Positions 19,838 to 29,463 of a stretch of 64,000 bases of DNA are shown here, piece after piece. This DNA is from Methylosinus sporium (GTDB lineage Bacteria; Pseudomonadota; Alphaproteobacteria; Rhizobiales; Beijerinckiaceae). The stretch is taken from NCBI RefSeq assembly GCF_003113265.1, contig NZ_PUIV01000014.1, positions 1 to 64,000 of the forward strand, read 5' to 3'. Each line of letters opens with the position of its first letter. Position 1 is the first letter of the stretch. The notes below the pieces were generated by a model. The model saw only the letters and a list, made by a program, of their open reading frames with translations, did no database searches and was not told where the DNA came from. The position numbers and the translations under genes are program-made.

Positions 19838-21348
19838 TGTTCGGCTTCGGCATTCTCACCGGCCTCACTTTTCTGCCGCTGGTCGGCGCGGCCTTCATCC
19901 TCACGCTGAAGGGCGAGAGCGAGGCGACGCTTCGCAACGCCAAATGGGCGGCGCTGCTGACGACGATCGTCGTCTTCCTGCTTTCGCTCGTCGTCTGGGG
20001 GCGTTTCGACACGGCGAGCGCGGCTTTCCAGCTCGTCGAGGAGAGGGCCTGGTTCGGCGCCGGCCTCACCTATAAAATGGGCGTGGACGGCTTCTCCATT
20101 CCCTTCGTGCTGCTGACGACCTTCCTGACGCCCTTCGCCATTCTCGCCTCTTGGGAGTCGGTGAAGTTTCGCTTGAAGGAATATCTCGTCGCCTTCCTCG
20201 TCCTCGAGACGCTGATGATCGGCGTGTTCTGCGCGCTCGATCTCGTGCTCTTCTATCTCTTCTTCGAGGGCGGCCTCATTCCGATGTTCCTCATCATCGG
20301 CATTTGGGGCGGCAAGCGGCGCGTCTATGCGAGCTTCAAATTCTTCCTCTATACGCTCGCCGGCTCGCTGCTGATGCTCATCGCCATTCTGGCGATCTAT
20401 GGCAAAACGGGCACGACGGACATCGCCATTCTGCTCGAGACGAAATTCCCGCCGTCGATGCAGATCTGGCTGTGGCTCGCCTTCTTCGCCTCCTTCGCGG
20501 TTAAGATGCCCATGTGGCCGGTCCACACTTGGCTGCCGGACGCCCACGTCGAGGCGCCGACCGCGGGCTCGGTGATCCTCGCCGCCATTCTTCTGAAAAT
20601 GGGCGGCTATGGCTTCATCCGCTTCTCTCTGCCCATGTTCCCAGACGCGTCGGCCTATTTCGCGCCGCTCGTCTATGCGCTGTCGGTAATCGCCGTCATC
20701 TACACCTCACTGGTCGCGTTGGTGCAGGAGGACATAAAGAAGCTCATCGCCTATTCGTCGATCGCGCATATGGGCTTCGTCACAATGGGCCTGTTCACCC
20801 TGACGACGCAGGGCGTGCAGGGCGCTATGTTCCTGATGATCTCGCATGGCTTCGTCTCCGGCGCGCTCTTCCTCTGCGTCGGCGTGATCTACGACCGCAT
20901 GCACACGCGCGAGATCGCGGCCTATGGCGGCCTCGTCAATCGCATGCCGCTCTACGCCGTCACCTTCATGATCTTCACCATGGCGAATGTCGGCCTGCCG
21001 GGTACCTCCGGCTTCGTCGGCGAGTTTCTGACGCTCGCCGGGGCCTTCGTCGCCAATAGCTGGGTGGCGCTGTTCGCGACTTCGGGCGTCGTCCTGTCGG
21101 CGGCTTACGCGCTCTATCTCTATCGCCGCGTGGTCTTCGGCGCGCTCGAGAAGCCGTCGCTGCAGACGATCAGCGACCTCTCGGCGCGAGAGCTCGTCCT
21201 CTTCGTGCCGCTGATCGCGCTCACCCTCTATTACGGCGTGCGGCCGGGGCCGATCCTCGAGGCGTCCGCGGCTTCCGTCGCCAATCTTCTGCAATCTCAC
21301 ACGGCCCTGGCCAATGCGGCGCATGTCGTCGCCCAGGCCGCTCAATGA
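19837..21348 (+). CDS. nuoM: NADH-quinone oxidoreductase subunit M
   Basis: A 503-residue antiporter-like proton-pumping subunit with about 14 helices. Signatures are the acidic [21 protein letters not shown], the [31 protein letters not shown] segment, and [18 protein letters not shown] with the conserved Lys. The ATG at 19837 shares a base with the nuoL stop; the upstream open frame to 19654 lies inside nuoL and is not used. Confidence 0.97.
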   Translation: MFGFGILTGLTFLPLVGAAFILTLKGESEATLRNAKWAALLTTIVVFLLSLVVWGRFDTASAAFQLVEERAWFGAGLTYKMGVDGFSIPFVLLTTFLTPFAILASWESVKFRLKEYLVAFLVLETLMIGVFCALDLVLFYLFFEGGLIPMFLIIGIWGGKRRVYASFKFFLYTLAGSLLMLIAILAIYGKTGTTDIAILLETKFPPSMQIWLWLAFFASFAVKMPMWPVHTWLPDAHVEAPTAGSVILAAILLKMGGYGFIRFSLPMFPDASAYFAPLVYALSVIAVIYTSLVALVQEDIKKLIAYSSIAHMGFVTMGLFTLTTQGVQGAMFLMISHGFVSGALFLCVGVIYDRMHTREIAAYGGLVNRMPLYAVTFMIFTMANVGLPGTSGFVGEFLTLAGAFVANSWVALFATSGVVLSAAYALYLYRRVVFGALEKPSLQTISDLSARELVLFVPLIALTLYYGVRPGPILEASAASVANLLQSHTALANAAHVVAQAAQ

Positions 21349-21361
21349 TCGGTCGCTGACG

Positions 21362-22795
21362 ATGTCGTTCTCAACCGCCCTTGCGCATCACTTCCTGCCG
21401 GAAACCATCCTCGCCCTCGGCGTATTGGCGCTGATTCTCATCGGCGCCTGGCGCGGGACGCGCGCCTTCGGCCTCGTCAACGAACTCGCGGCGGGGCTGC
21501 TCGGCCTCGCCATTCTGGCGCTGTTCTTCGGCCAGACGTCGGAAGCCTCGCTCTTCGAGGGCGCCTTCGTCGACGACGCTTTCGCGCGCTTCGTCAAAGT
21601 GCTGACGCTGGTCGGCTCGCTCGTCACCGTACTGATGTCGCGGGACTATCTGCAGCGCGCCAAGCTCGGCAATTTCGAGTTTCCGGTGCTGGTTGTGCTG
21701 TCGACGATCGGCATGCTGCTGCTCGTCTCGGCGGATAATCTCATCGCGCTCTATCTCGGCATAGAGCTGATGTCGCTCGCGCTCTATGTCGCCGCCGCCT
21801 TCGATCGCGACGACGCCCGCGCCTCGGAAGCCGGCCTCAAATATTTCGTGCTCGGCGCGCTTTCCTCGGGAATGCTGCTCTATGGCGCCTCGCTGCTCTA
21901 CGGCTTCTCGGGGACGATCTCCTTCGACGGCATCGCCAAGGCGATCACTGGCGCGCCGCCGCTCGGCGTGATTTTCGGCCTCGTTTTCGTGCTGGCCGGC
22001 CTCGCCTTCAAAATGTCGGCAGCGCCTTTCCATATGTGGACGCCGGACGTCTATGAGGGCGCGCCGACGCCGGTCACCGCCTTTTTCGCCTCGGCGCCGA
22101 AGATGGCCGCCGTGGCGATCACCACGCGCATCGTCTTCACGGCCTTTCCGGGCATTGTCGGGCAGTGGCAGCAGATCGTGATCTTCCTCGCCATCGCCTC
22201 CATGCTGCTCGGCTCCTTTGCGGCGATCGGCCAGACCAGCATCAAGCGCCTGATGGCCTATTCCTCGATCGGCCATATGGGCTTCGCTCTAGTCGGCCTC
22301 GCCGCCGGCAATGAGGCGGGCGTGCGCGGCGTCGCGATCTATCTCGCCATCTATCTGGTGATGACGCTCGGCGCCTTCGCCGCCATTCTGCAGATGCGCG
22401 TCGAGGGTCGTCCGGTCGAGAAGATCAGCGATCTCTCGGGCCTCTCCCGCAATAATGGCACGGCGGCCTTCTTCCTCGCCATGCTGATGTTCTCGCTCGC
22501 GGGCGTGCCGCCGCTCGCCGGCTTCTTCGCGAAATATTACGTGCTGCTGGCGGCGGTGGACGCCGGGCTCTATCCGCTCGCCATCATCGGCGTGCTGGCG
22601 AGCGCGATCTCCGCCTTCTATTATTTGCGTGTCGTCAAGGTGATCTATTTCGACGAGCCGGCGCCGGCTTTCGATCAATCGCCTCTGTCGCTGCGCGCCG
22701 TGCTGGCGGTGTCGACCGTGTTCCTGCTCGGCTTCTGGCTCTATCCGGCTCCCGTGGTCGAGGCCGCGACGGCCGCCGCCAAGTCGCTGTTCTGA
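21362..22795 (+). CDS. nuoN: NADH-quinone oxidoreductase subunit N
   Basis: A 477-residue antiporter-like subunit, the third proton pump of the membrane arm. Recognisable parts are LYLGIELMSLALYVAAAFDR, FKMSAAPFHMWTPDVYEGAPT and QTSIKRLMAYSSIGHMGFAL. The ATG at 21362 is 13 bases after the nuoM stop; the upstream ATG at 21314 would overlap nuoM. It ends the complex I subunits; birA starts five bases later. Confidence 0.97.
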   Translation: MSFSTALAHHFLPETILALGVLALILIGAWRGTRAFGLVNELAAGLLGLAILALFFGQTSEASLFEGAFVDDAFARFVKVLTLVGSLVTVLMSRDYLQRAKLGNFEFPVLVVLSTIGMLLLVSADNLIALYLGIELMSLALYVAAAFDRDDARASEAGLKYFVLGALSSGMLLYGASLLYGFSGTISFDGIAKAITGAPPLGVIFGLVFVLAGLAFKMSAAPFHMWTPDVYEGAPTPVTAFFASAPKMAAVAITTRIVFTAFPGIVGQWQQIVIFLAIASMLLGSFAAIGQTSIKRLMAYSSIGHMGFALVGLAAGNEAGVRGVAIYLAIYLVMTLGAFAAILQMRVEGRPVEKISDLSGLSRNNGTAAFFLAMLMFSLAGVPPLAGFFAKYYVLLAAVDAGLYPLAIIGVLASAISAFYYLRVVKVIYFDEPAPAFDQSPLSLRAVLAVSTVFLLGFWLYPAPVVEAATAAAKSLF

Positions 22796-22800
22796 GCCCG

Positions 22801-23604
22801 ATGGAGGGCGCGAGGCTCGGCGACCGCGCGCTCTCGCGCGGAGTTCGTCTCGAGATTTACAGCGAAATCGACTCGACCAACGACGAAGCCAAGCGTCGCG
22901 GCGAGGCGGGCGACGCCGGTCCCTTGTGGATCGTCGCCGCGCGCCAGACCAAGGGGCGCGGCCGCCTCGGCCGCAGCTGGAGCTCACTGACCGGAAATCT
23001 CCATGCGAGCCTGCTCGTCTCCGGCTTTGGGCCGGCGGCGCTCGCGCCGCAGCTCGGCTTTGCGGCTGGCCTCGCGACGATCGGCGCATTGATCGAGGCG
23101 ACCGGCGCGGTCGATCGGCTCGCGTTGAAATGGCCGAATGATGTGCTGCTGGACGGCGAGAAGCTGGCGGGCGTTCTTCTCGAGGGCGTTCAGCCAGCGG
23201 GGCAGGGCGCGCCCTTCGGCTGCGTCATCGGCATAGGGGTCAATTGCGTCGCCTCGCCCGCCGATCTGCCCTATCCGGCGAGCGATTTGTCGCGATTGGG
23301 CGGTCCTTCGGCCGGCGCGCTGTTTGCTTTGCTCTCCGACAAAATGGAGGAGACGCTGGCCCTCTGGGCGGGCGGCTCCGGCTTCGCGGCGCTTCGCGAG
23401 CGCTGGCTCGGCCATGCGGCGGGATTGGGCGGGGAGATCGAGGCGCGTCTTCCACGCGAGACGGTGTCGGGCCTTTTCGAGACCATAGACGCCGACGGGC
23501 GCCTGATTATTTCGACCCGCAGCGGCCGTCGCGCCATAGAAGCGGGAGACATCTTCTTGCCGGCCCTCGCGGCGGCCCGGCCCGAGCCGGAGCGTGGCCG
23601 ATGA
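22801..23604 (+). CDS. birA: Biotin--[acetyl-CoA-carboxylase] ligase
   Basis: A 267-residue ligase that activates biotin with ATP and attaches it to the carrier protein of carboxylases. The biotin/ATP loop GRGRLGRSW and the LKWPNDVLLDGEKLAGVLLE segment are clear, followed by a short C-terminal SH3-like domain. There is no N-terminal helix-turn-helix, so it is the monofunctional type without repressor activity. It follows nuoN by five bases and overlaps the RNase J gene by four (ATGA), a linkage common in alphaproteobacteria. Confidence 0.95.
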   Translation: MEGARLGDRALSRGVRLEIYSEIDSTNDEAKRRGEAGDAGPLWIVAARQTKGRGRLGRSWSSLTGNLHASLLVSGFGPAALAPQLGFAAGLATIGALIEATGAVDRLALKWPNDVLLDGEKLAGVLLEGVQPAGQGAPFGCVIGIGVNCVASPADLPYPASDLSRLGGPSAGALFALLSDKMEETLALWAGGSGFAALRERWLGHAAGLGGEIEARLPRETVSGLFETIDADGRLIISTRSGRRAIEAGDIFLPALAAARPEPERGR

Positions 23605-25271
23605 ATGAGGAAGTGAGCGAATTCGTCTTTGCGCCTTTGGGCGGTCTCGGCGAGATCGGCATGAACGCCGCTCTCTACGGGTTCGGCCCGCCGAAGACCC
23701 GCAAATGGCTGATGGTCGATTGCGGCCTCGCCTTTCCGGGGCCGGAACTGCCGGGCGTCGATCTCTTGATGCCGGACGTCACTTTCGTGGAAAAGATCCG
23801 CCGCGATCTGGTCGGGCTGGTAATCACCCACGCCCATGAGGACCACATCGGGGCGCTCTCCTTCCTCTGGCCCAAACTCGGCTGCACGGTCTATGCTACT
23901 CGTTTCGCCGCGAGCCTTTTGGAGGCGCGGCGTCTGCAGGAGGCGGGCTCGCCTAATATAGAGGTCGTCACTGTGGCGACGGGCCAGCGCCTCGACATTG
24001 GTCCTTTCGATGTCGAATTCGTCGCCGTGGCGCATTCCATTCCGGAAGCCAATGCGCTGGCGATCCGCACGCCGGTCGGGCTCGCCATTCACACCGGCGA
24101 CTGGAAGATCGACCCGGAGCCGGGCGTCGGCCACCGCATCGACGCGGCGCGTTTCCGGGCGCTCGGCGATGAAGGCGTCGACGCGCTCATCTGCGATTCG
24201 ACCAATATTCTGCGCGAGGGCGACAGCTTCTCCGAGAGCGATGTGGCGCAGACGCTGCGCAAGCTCATCGGCGACGCCAAGGAGCGCGTGCTGGTGACGA
24301 CCTTCGCCTCCAATGTCGCGCGCATCCGCGCCGTGGCGGAGGCGGCGCAGGCGGCCGGGCGCAGCGTCGTCGTCGCCGGCCGCGCCATGGAGCGCGTCAT
24401 TCAGGTCTCGCGCGAATGCGGCTTTCTCGACGGACTGCCGCCGTTTCTCTCGCTCGACATGTTCACGGCCCTGCCGCGCGACAAAATCGTCGTGCTGGCG
24501 ACGGGCAGTCAGGGCGAGCCGCGTGCGGCCATGGCGCGCGTCGCCGAGAAGGAGCATCCGGTCATCAAGCTCGTCTCCGGCGATACGGTCATCTTCTCCT
24601 CGCGCGCCATACCGGGCAACACGCGCGAGGTGCATCGCGTCGTCAACAAGCTCTGCGACCAGGGCGTCGAGGTCATCACCGATCACGACCATCTCGTCCA
24701 TTGCTCCGGCCATCCGCGTCGCGGCGAGGTCGCGCAGCTCTATGATTGGGTGCGGCCGCGCATATCGGTGCCGGCGCATGGCGAGGGGCATCATCTCTCC
24801 GTCCATGCTGCTTTCGCCAAGGCGCGCGGGGTGGAGCGCACCATCGGCGCCCGCAATGGCGACATTGTGCGTCTGTTTCCGGGGGAGCCCGGCGTGGTCG
24901 CCAAGGCGCCGACGGGGCGCCTGCTGAAGGACGGCGACGTGCTCGTCTCGGAGGATGACGGCGCCGTGCGCGAGCGCGCGCGTCTGAGCTTCTCCGGCGT
25001 GGTGTCGCTGGCGCTCGCCATCGACAAGCGCGGCGATCTCGTCGGCGATCCGGATGTTCTGATCTCCGGCCTACCGAAGAAGGGGCGCGACGGCGCGGAC
25101 ATGGGCGAGGTGGTGGACGACGCCATCTTCCGCACCTTCGACAATCTGCCACGGCAGAAACGGCGGGATTTCGACGCCGCCGCGACGGCGGTCGAGCGCG
25201 CCGTGCGGGCCAGCGTCAATGCGGTGTGGGGCAAGAAACCGCAAGTGCATGTATTGATCATCGAGGCGTGA
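23601..25271 (+). CDS. rnj: Ribonuclease J
   Basis: A 556-residue metallo-beta-lactamase/beta-CASP ribonuclease. The zinc motif THAHEDHIGAL is near residue 75, with further ligands in THTGDWKIDP-type and CDSTN segments and the HCSGHPRRGE motif near 370. RNase J has 5' exonuclease and endonuclease activity and matures rRNA and mRNA in alphaproteobacteria. The ATG at 23601 overlaps the birA stop. The frame is open far upstream within birA but this is not coding. The C-terminal domain (about 460-556) is complete. Confidence 0.94.
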   Translation: MNEEVSEFVFAPLGGLGEIGMNAALYGFGPPKTRKWLMVDCGLAFPGPELPGVDLLMPDVTFVEKIRRDLVGLVITHAHEDHIGALSFLWPKLGCTVYATRFAASLLEARRLQEAGSPNIEVVTVATGQRLDIGPFDVEFVAVAHSIPEANALAIRTPVGLAIHTGDWKIDPEPGVGHRIDAARFRALGDEGVDALICDSTNILREGDSFSESDVAQTLRKLIGDAKERVLVTTFASNVARIRAVAEAAQAAGRSVVVAGRAMERVIQVSRECGFLDGLPPFLSLDMFTALPRDKIVVLATGSQGEPRAAMARVAEKEHPVIKLVSGDTVIFSSRAIPGNTREVHRVVNKLCDQGVEVITDHDHLVHCSGHPRRGEVAQLYDWVRPRISVPAHGEGHHLSVHAAFAKARGVERTIGARNGDIVRLFPGEPGVVAKAPTGRLLKDGDVLVSEDDGAVRERARLSFSGVVSLALAIDKRGDLVGDPDVLISGLPKKGRDGADMGEVVDDAIFRTFDNLPRQKRRDFDAAATAVERAVRASVNAVWGKKPQVHVLIIEA

Positions 25272-25311
25272 TGACGCATTTAGGTCCCTGGAGAAATTTC
25301 AGGGAAACGTC

Positions 25312-25716
25312 ATGATCGGACGCTTGAATCATGTGGCCATCGCCGTCTCGGACCTCGCGGCGGCGACGGCGACATATAAAAATACGCTCGGCGCAAAGGT
25401 CTCCGAGCCGGAGTCTCTTCCCGAGCACGGCGTCACGGTCGTCTTCGTCGAGCTGCCCAACACCAAGATCGAGCTGCTGCAGCCGCTCGGCGAAGCGTCG
25501 CCGATCGCCGGCTTCGTCGCCAAAAATCCGGCCGGCGGCATTCATCATCTCTGCTATGAGGTGGATGATATTCTGAAGGCGCGCGACCAGCTGAAAGCCT
25601 CCGGCGCGCGCGTGCTGGGCGATGGCGAGCCGAAGATCGGCGCCCATGGCAAGCCGGTGCTCTTCCTGCATCCGAAGGATTTCAACGGGGCCTTGGTCGA
25701 GCTCGAGCAGGCCTGA
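25312..25716 (+). CDS. mce: Methylmalonyl-CoA epimerase
   Basis: A 134-residue protein of the vicinal oxygen chelate (glyoxalase) fold made of two beta-alpha-beta-beta-beta units. Metal ligands are expected at His in RLNHVAIAVSDL, Gln/Glu in IELLQPLGE, His in GGIHHLCYEVDDI and the final ALVELEQ. It interconverts the two epimers of methylmalonyl-CoA, linking propionyl-CoA to succinyl-CoA and, in methylotrophs with an ethylmalonyl-CoA pathway, to glyoxylate regeneration. It follows rnj by 40 bases. Confidence 0.92.
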   Translation: MIGRLNHVAIAVSDLAAATATYKNTLGAKVSEPESLPEHGVTVVFVELPNTKIELLQPLGEASPIAGFVAKNPAGGIHHLCYEVDDILKARDQLKASGARVLGDGEPKIGAHGKPVLFLHPKDFNGALVELEQA

Positions 25717-25763
25717 ACGAGCGAGGGCCGAAAGGCCCGGCGCGAGGTCGAGGAGCGCGGATT

Positions 25764-25997
25764 TTGCCATTTACGACGCCGCTCGCCGTAGCGATCTACC
25801 TCACGATATGGTGGATCGTGCTGTTCGCGATCCTTCCTTTCGGCATCCGCTCCTCGGAAGAGGAGGACGACACGCCGACGGGAGGGGATCCGGGCGCGCC
25901 CGTGGCTCCCAAGCTGTGGATCAAGGCTGTCGTGACGACGATCGTCTCGGCGATCTTGTTCTGGCTCTTCGTGCTCTATGTGAAATGGATGGCCTGA
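25764..25997 (+). CDS. DUF1467 family membrane protein
   Basis: A 77-residue protein with two transmembrane helices (residues 7-27 and 52-73) joined by an acidic, proline-rich loop containing the conserved PFGIRS segment. DUF1467 proteins are typical of alphaproteobacteria and often lie after mce at the end of the complex I region; function unknown. The start is TTG at 25764, preceded by GAGGAGCG. Confidence 0.85.
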   Translation: MPFTTPLAVAIYLTIWWIVLFAILPFGIRSSEEEDDTPTGGDPGAPVAPKLWIKAVVTTIVSAILFWLFVLYVKWMA

Positions 25998-26050
25998 AGA
26001 GCGATCCGCTCGAGCCGGGGTTGACCGGCCCCTCGCCAACAGGTAGGGGT

Positions 26051-26097
26051 CGAGCCGCGGGGTGACGACGAACCGCGCGGGCGCGCCCCGCGGCTCG
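26051..26097. other. 12-bp perfect inverted repeat before tRNA-Lys
   Basis: The arms CGAGCCGCGGGG (26051-26062) and CCCCGCGGCTCG (26086-26097) pair perfectly around a 23-base loop that is itself GC-rich. It lies between the DUF1467 gene and tRNA-Lys and has no T-run. It may stop the long nuo-birA-rnj-mce transcript by a factor-dependent route or may be a repeated palindrome. Confidence 0.45.
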
Positions 26098-26112
26098 AAG
26101 CGAAATTCCAGC

Positions 26113-26188
26113 GAGCGCGTAGCTCAGTCGGTAGAGCATCTGACTTTTAATCAGAGGGTCATGGGTTCGAGTCCCATCGCGCTCACCA
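26113..26188 (+). tRNA. tRNA-Lys (TTT)
   Basis: A complete 76-base cloverleaf with acceptor stem GAGCGCG/CGCGCTC and D stem GCTC/GAGC. The anticodon stem TCTGA/TCAGA encloses CTTTTAA, giving anticodon TTT; the T loop is TTCGAGT. Discriminator A and an encoded CCA end at 26188. It decodes AAA and AAG. A broken permease gene follows directly. Confidence 0.97.
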
Positions 26189-26209
26189 CAATAGCAAAGA
26201 CATAGAGAT

Positions 26210-26557
26210 CCGCCCCGCTGGGGCGTCGCCCCGACTCTCGGTTCGCTGGCGCAGACGGCGCTCGGCCTCATCGTCATTTGGAGCGCAGGACTTCGCGATC
26301 TGCTGGAATTCGCCGGCGTCACGCTGAGTCTTTCGGCAGGAGCTGTCGTCATCGGCTGGTTTCGACAAGAAATGCGCCATGGCCTCGCGCCCGGGAAGCT
26401 TCCCGAGCTATGCGCCGCCATCGTGTTTCTGACGACGACGACAGGCATCATGGTCTCCGCTCTGATCATGCGGCCGGCCTCGGCGATTGCCGCCGCCATG
26501 CTGATCGGCGTCGGCCTTTTGGCTTACGCGCTGAGCCGCCCGAGGACGGCGAATTAG
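26210..26557 (+). pseudogene. C-terminal remnant of an APC-type permease
   Basis: From about 26228 the frame reads APTLGSLAQTALGLIVIWSAG, then LLEFAGVTLSLSAGAVVIGWF and, after a short basic loop, two more hydrophobic helices ending RPRTAN at 26557. This is the layout of the last four membrane helices of an amino-acid/polyamine permease. No start codon or upstream part exists: tRNA-Lys ends only 40 bases before. The piece could only be translated from the ATG at 26372 (61 residues, two helices). I read it as a 5'-truncated relic; the family assignment is by pattern and only moderately sure. Confidence 0.5.
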
Positions 26558-26630
26558 CCTGGGCGTGTTCTTCGCTGCGGTGGAGACGACAGGAGGCGGG
26601 GGGCGTTGCGCGTCATGGCGGGAGGTGTTA

Positions 26631-26645
26631 GAACAAAAAAAGAAC
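26631..26645. promoter_or_regulatory. Predicted LexA (SOS) box upstream of ssb
   Basis: GAAC, seven A bases, GAAC. Read on the other strand this is GTTC-N7-GTTC, exactly the LexA operator of alphaproteobacteria. It lies 93 bases upstream of the ssb start. ssb is a known SOS gene in this class, often divergent from uvrA. uvrA is not present here. Confidence 0.7.
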
Positions 26646-26737
26646 ATCGCGTGAATTGTGGACAAGGCGGCGGAACGCCTTCGCGCTCGCGCGTTTCGGA
26701 CTAAGGTGCCGCGAGCATCATCAAGGCGGAGAGGGTC

Positions 26738-27262
26738 ATGGCGGGCAGCGTCAACAAGGTCATATTGGTCGGCAATCTCGGGCGTGACCCTGAAGTGCGC
26801 ACGCTGCCCTCGGGCGACCGCGTCGTCTCTTTCTCCGTGGCGACGACGGAATCCTGGCGCGACCGCAACACAGGCGAGCGCAAGGACCGCACGGAGTGGC
26901 ACAATGTGTCTATCTTCAACGAGAATTTGGGGAAGATCGCCGAGCAATATTGCCGCAAGGGCTCCAAGATCTATCTCGAGGGCCAGCTGCAAACGCGCGA
27001 ATATCAGGACAAGGACGGCATTCAGCGCCGCGCGACCGACGTGGTGCTGCAGCGTTTCCGCGGCGAGCTGACTCTGCTCGACAGCAAGGGCGGCGGCCGC
27101 GGCGAGGACGAGGGTGGCGGCGGCGGCTATCAGTCGAGCGGCGGCGGCTCCAGCTTCGGCCGCTCCTCGCCGATGGAGCGCGTGCCCGCCGAGCGCTCTC
27201 CGGCGCCGGCCGGCGGCGGTGGGCGTCTGTCGGATCAGCTTGACGACGATATTCCGTTCTGA
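26738..27262 (+). CDS. ssb: Single-stranded DNA-binding protein
   Basis: A 174-residue protein with an N-terminal OB fold (1-110; NKVILVGNLGRDPEVR, WHNVSIFNENLGKIAEQY), a glycine/serine-rich flexible linker (about 118-150), and the acidic tip DDDIPF, which docks replication and repair proteins. It binds and protects single-stranded DNA as a tetramer. The ATG at 26738 follows GGAGAGGGTC. A LexA box upstream predicts induction by DNA damage. Confidence 0.97.
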   Translation: MAGSVNKVILVGNLGRDPEVRTLPSGDRVVSFSVATTESWRDRNTGERKDRTEWHNVSIFNENLGKIAEQYCRKGSKIYLEGQLQTREYQDKDGIQRRATDVVLQRFRGELTLLDSKGGGRGEDEGGGGGYQSSGGGSSFGRSSPMERVPAERSPAPAGGGGRLSDQLDDDIPF

Positions 27263-27345
27263 GTCCGGAGGGAGATCGCGAGCCCTCGATGAAGGGCGGA
27301 TCTGCTCCCTCTCCCGCGAAGCAGGGGAGGGGGCGCTCGAAATCT

Positions 27346-29403
27346 CTATGAGCTCCGCGAGCGCAGCCCATTCGTCCGGAATTCCCGCGACTGCGGCCGC
27401 GCGCTCTTCTGGCCTATGCGGCGGCCTTCGCCGGCCTTGCCTGTTCCCACCGGTTGCCAGCCCGGCACGAGATGATGCTTGCCGGGGCCGATGAGATCGG
27501 CGCGGCCCATGGCTTTCAGCGCCTCGCGCAGCACCGGCCAATTCTCGGGATCGTGATAGCGCAGAAAGGCCTTGTGCAGGCGGCGCTGGCGCAGGCCCTT
27601 CACGGCGTCGACCTTCTCCGACGCGCCGCGGCGCACCGGCTTCAGCGGATTGAAGCCCGAATGATACATGGCCGTCGACAGCGCCATGGGCGACGGCAGA
27701 TAGGTCTGCACCTGATCGGCGCGATAGCCGTTCTTCTTCAGCCATAGCGCCAAATTCATCATGTCTTCGTCGCTGGTGCCCGGATGCGCGGCGATGAAAT
27801 AGGGGATGAGGAAATATTGCTTCTTGGCCGCCTGCGCCGCCGCGTCGAACAGACGCTTGAAGCGGTCGTAGGAGCCAATGCCCGGCTTCATCATCTTGGA
27901 GAGCGGGCCGCTCTCCGTATGTTCGGGCGCGATTTTGAGATAGCCGCCGACATGATGCTCGACCAGTTCGCGCACATAGGCCGGGCTCTTCACCGCGAGA
28001 TCATAGCGCACGCCCGAGGCTACCATCACTTTCTTGACGCCGGGAAGCGCGCGCGCCTTGCGATAGAGCTGGATCAGCGCGTCGTGGCTCGTCTCGAGAT
28101 TCTTGCAAATATCCGGATAGACGCAGGAGGGCCGCCGGCACAGCGCCTCGGTCTCGCGATCCTTGCAGGCGAGGCGATACATATTCGCCGTCGGCCCGCC
28201 AATGTCGGAGATGATGCCGGTGAAACCTTCGGTCTGGTCGCGGATCGTCTCGATCTCTTTGAGGATCGATCCTTCCGAGCGCGATTGGATGATGCGTCCC
28301 TCATGCTCGGTGATGGAGCAGAAGGAGCAGCCGCCGAAGCAGCCGCGCATGATCGTCACCGAATGACGGATCATCTCCCATGCAGGGATAGGCTGCGTGT
28401 AGGAGGGATGCGGCGCGCGCGCAAAGGGCAGATCATAGACGCCGTCCATCTCCGCCATGGTCAGCGGAATGGGCGGCGCGGTGAGCCAAATATCGCGCGT
28501 TCCATGACGCTGCGTCAGCGGCCGCGCATTGCCCGGATTGCTCTCTCGATGCAGCACGCGCGAGGCGCGGGCGTAGGATTCGGGGTCATTGGCGACCTGC
28601 TCGAAAGCGGGCAGGCGAATGACGACAGTCTCGCTCTGCGCATCCTTGCGGATGCGGCCTTCGTCGGGCTCGTCAATGTCCTCGGCCGAGGCCTCGAGCC
28701 AGCCTTCGGACGTGGCGTCGCGCGTGAAGGCGACGCCGCGGATATCGGAGAAATCCTGCGCCATGCCACGCTTGGCGATGCGATGCGCAACCTCGACCAG
28801 TGCGCGCTCGGCATTGCCATAAAGCAGCAAATCGGCCTTGGCGTCGAAGAGGATGGAGCGGCGGACCTTGTCGGACCAATAGTCGTAATGGGCGATGCGC
28901 CGCAGCGAGGCCTCTATGCCGCCGAGCAATATTGGCGCATCGGGAAAAGCCTCGCGGCAGCGCTGGGCGTAGACGATGACGGCGCGATCCGGCCTTTTGC
29001 CGCCTTCGCCGCCGGGCGTGTAGGAATCATTGTGCCGCAGCCGCCGGTCGGAGGTGTAGCGGTTCACCATCGAATCCATGTTGCCGCTGGTGACGCCGAA
29101 GAAGAGATTGGGCTTGCCGAGCGCGCGGAAGGCGGAAGCGTCGCGCCAATCCGGCTGGGCGATGATGCCGACGCGAAAGCCCTGCGCCTCGAGCAGGCGG
29201 CCGATGATGGCCATGCCGAAGCTCGGATGGTCGATATAGGCGTCGCCCGTGACGAGGACGATGTCGCAGCTGTCCCAGCCGAGCGTCTCCATTTCGGCGC
29301 GCGACATGGGCAGAAAAGGCGCGACGCCGAAGCGATGCGCCCAATGTTTGCGATAGGAGAACAGCGGCTTGGCCGCGCCTCGATTTTCGGCGGCTTTCGT
29401 CAT
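27346..29403 (-). CDS. YgiQ-family radical SAM protein
   Basis: A 685-residue protein of the YgiQ family (UPF0313). An N-terminal B12-binding-like region (about 30-200: [18 protein letters not shown]) precedes a radical SAM domain whose cluster-binding Cys are in [18 protein letters not shown] (about 345-360). The C-terminal third ([18 protein letters not shown]) is typical. The reaction is unknown in any organism to my knowledge. The last residues are Arg/Ser-rich. It stands alone, convergent with ssb. Confidence 0.9.
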   Translation of the reverse strand: MTKAAENRGAAKPLFSYRKHWAHRFGVAPFLPMSRAEMETLGWDSCDIVLVTGDAYIDHPSFGMAIIGRLLEAQGFRVGIIAQPDWRDASAFRALGKPNLFFGVTSGNMDSMVNRYTSDRRLRHNDSYTPGGEGGKRPDRAVIVYAQRCREAFPDAPILLGGIEASLRRIAHYDYWSDKVRRSILFDAKADLLLYGNAERALVEVAHRIAKRGMAQDFSDIRGVAFTRDATSEGWLEASAEDIDEPDEGRIRKDAQSETVVIRLPAFEQVANDPESYARASRVLHRESNPGNARPLTQRHGTRDIWLTAPPIPLTMAEMDGVYDLPFARAPHPSYTQPIPAWEMIRHSVTIMRGCFGGCSFCSITEHEGRIIQSRSEGSILKEIETIRDQTEGFTGIISDIGGPTANMYRLACKDRETEALCRRPSCVYPDICKNLETSHDALIQLYRKARALPGVKKVMVASGVRYDLAVKSPAYVRELVEHHVGGYLKIAPEHTESGPLSKMMKPGIGSYDRFKRLFDAAAQAAKKQYFLIPYFIAAHPGTSDEDMMNLALWLKKNGYRADQVQTYLPSPMALSTAMYHSGFNPLKPVRRGASEKVDAVKGLRQRRLHKAFLRYHDPENWPVLREALKAMGRADLIGPGKHHLVPGWQPVGTGKAGEGRRIGQKSARPQSREFRTNGLRSRSS

Positions 29404-29463
29404 GGTCTCGTGAATATCATGGAAGGCGGGCCGGATGCGAGGAGTCTGACACCCCGGCCCTCG

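Noticed and set aside
26113-26188. tRNA-Lys as a current integration site
   Set aside because: No integrase and no duplicated tRNA 3' end near it; only a permease relic, so at best an old event.
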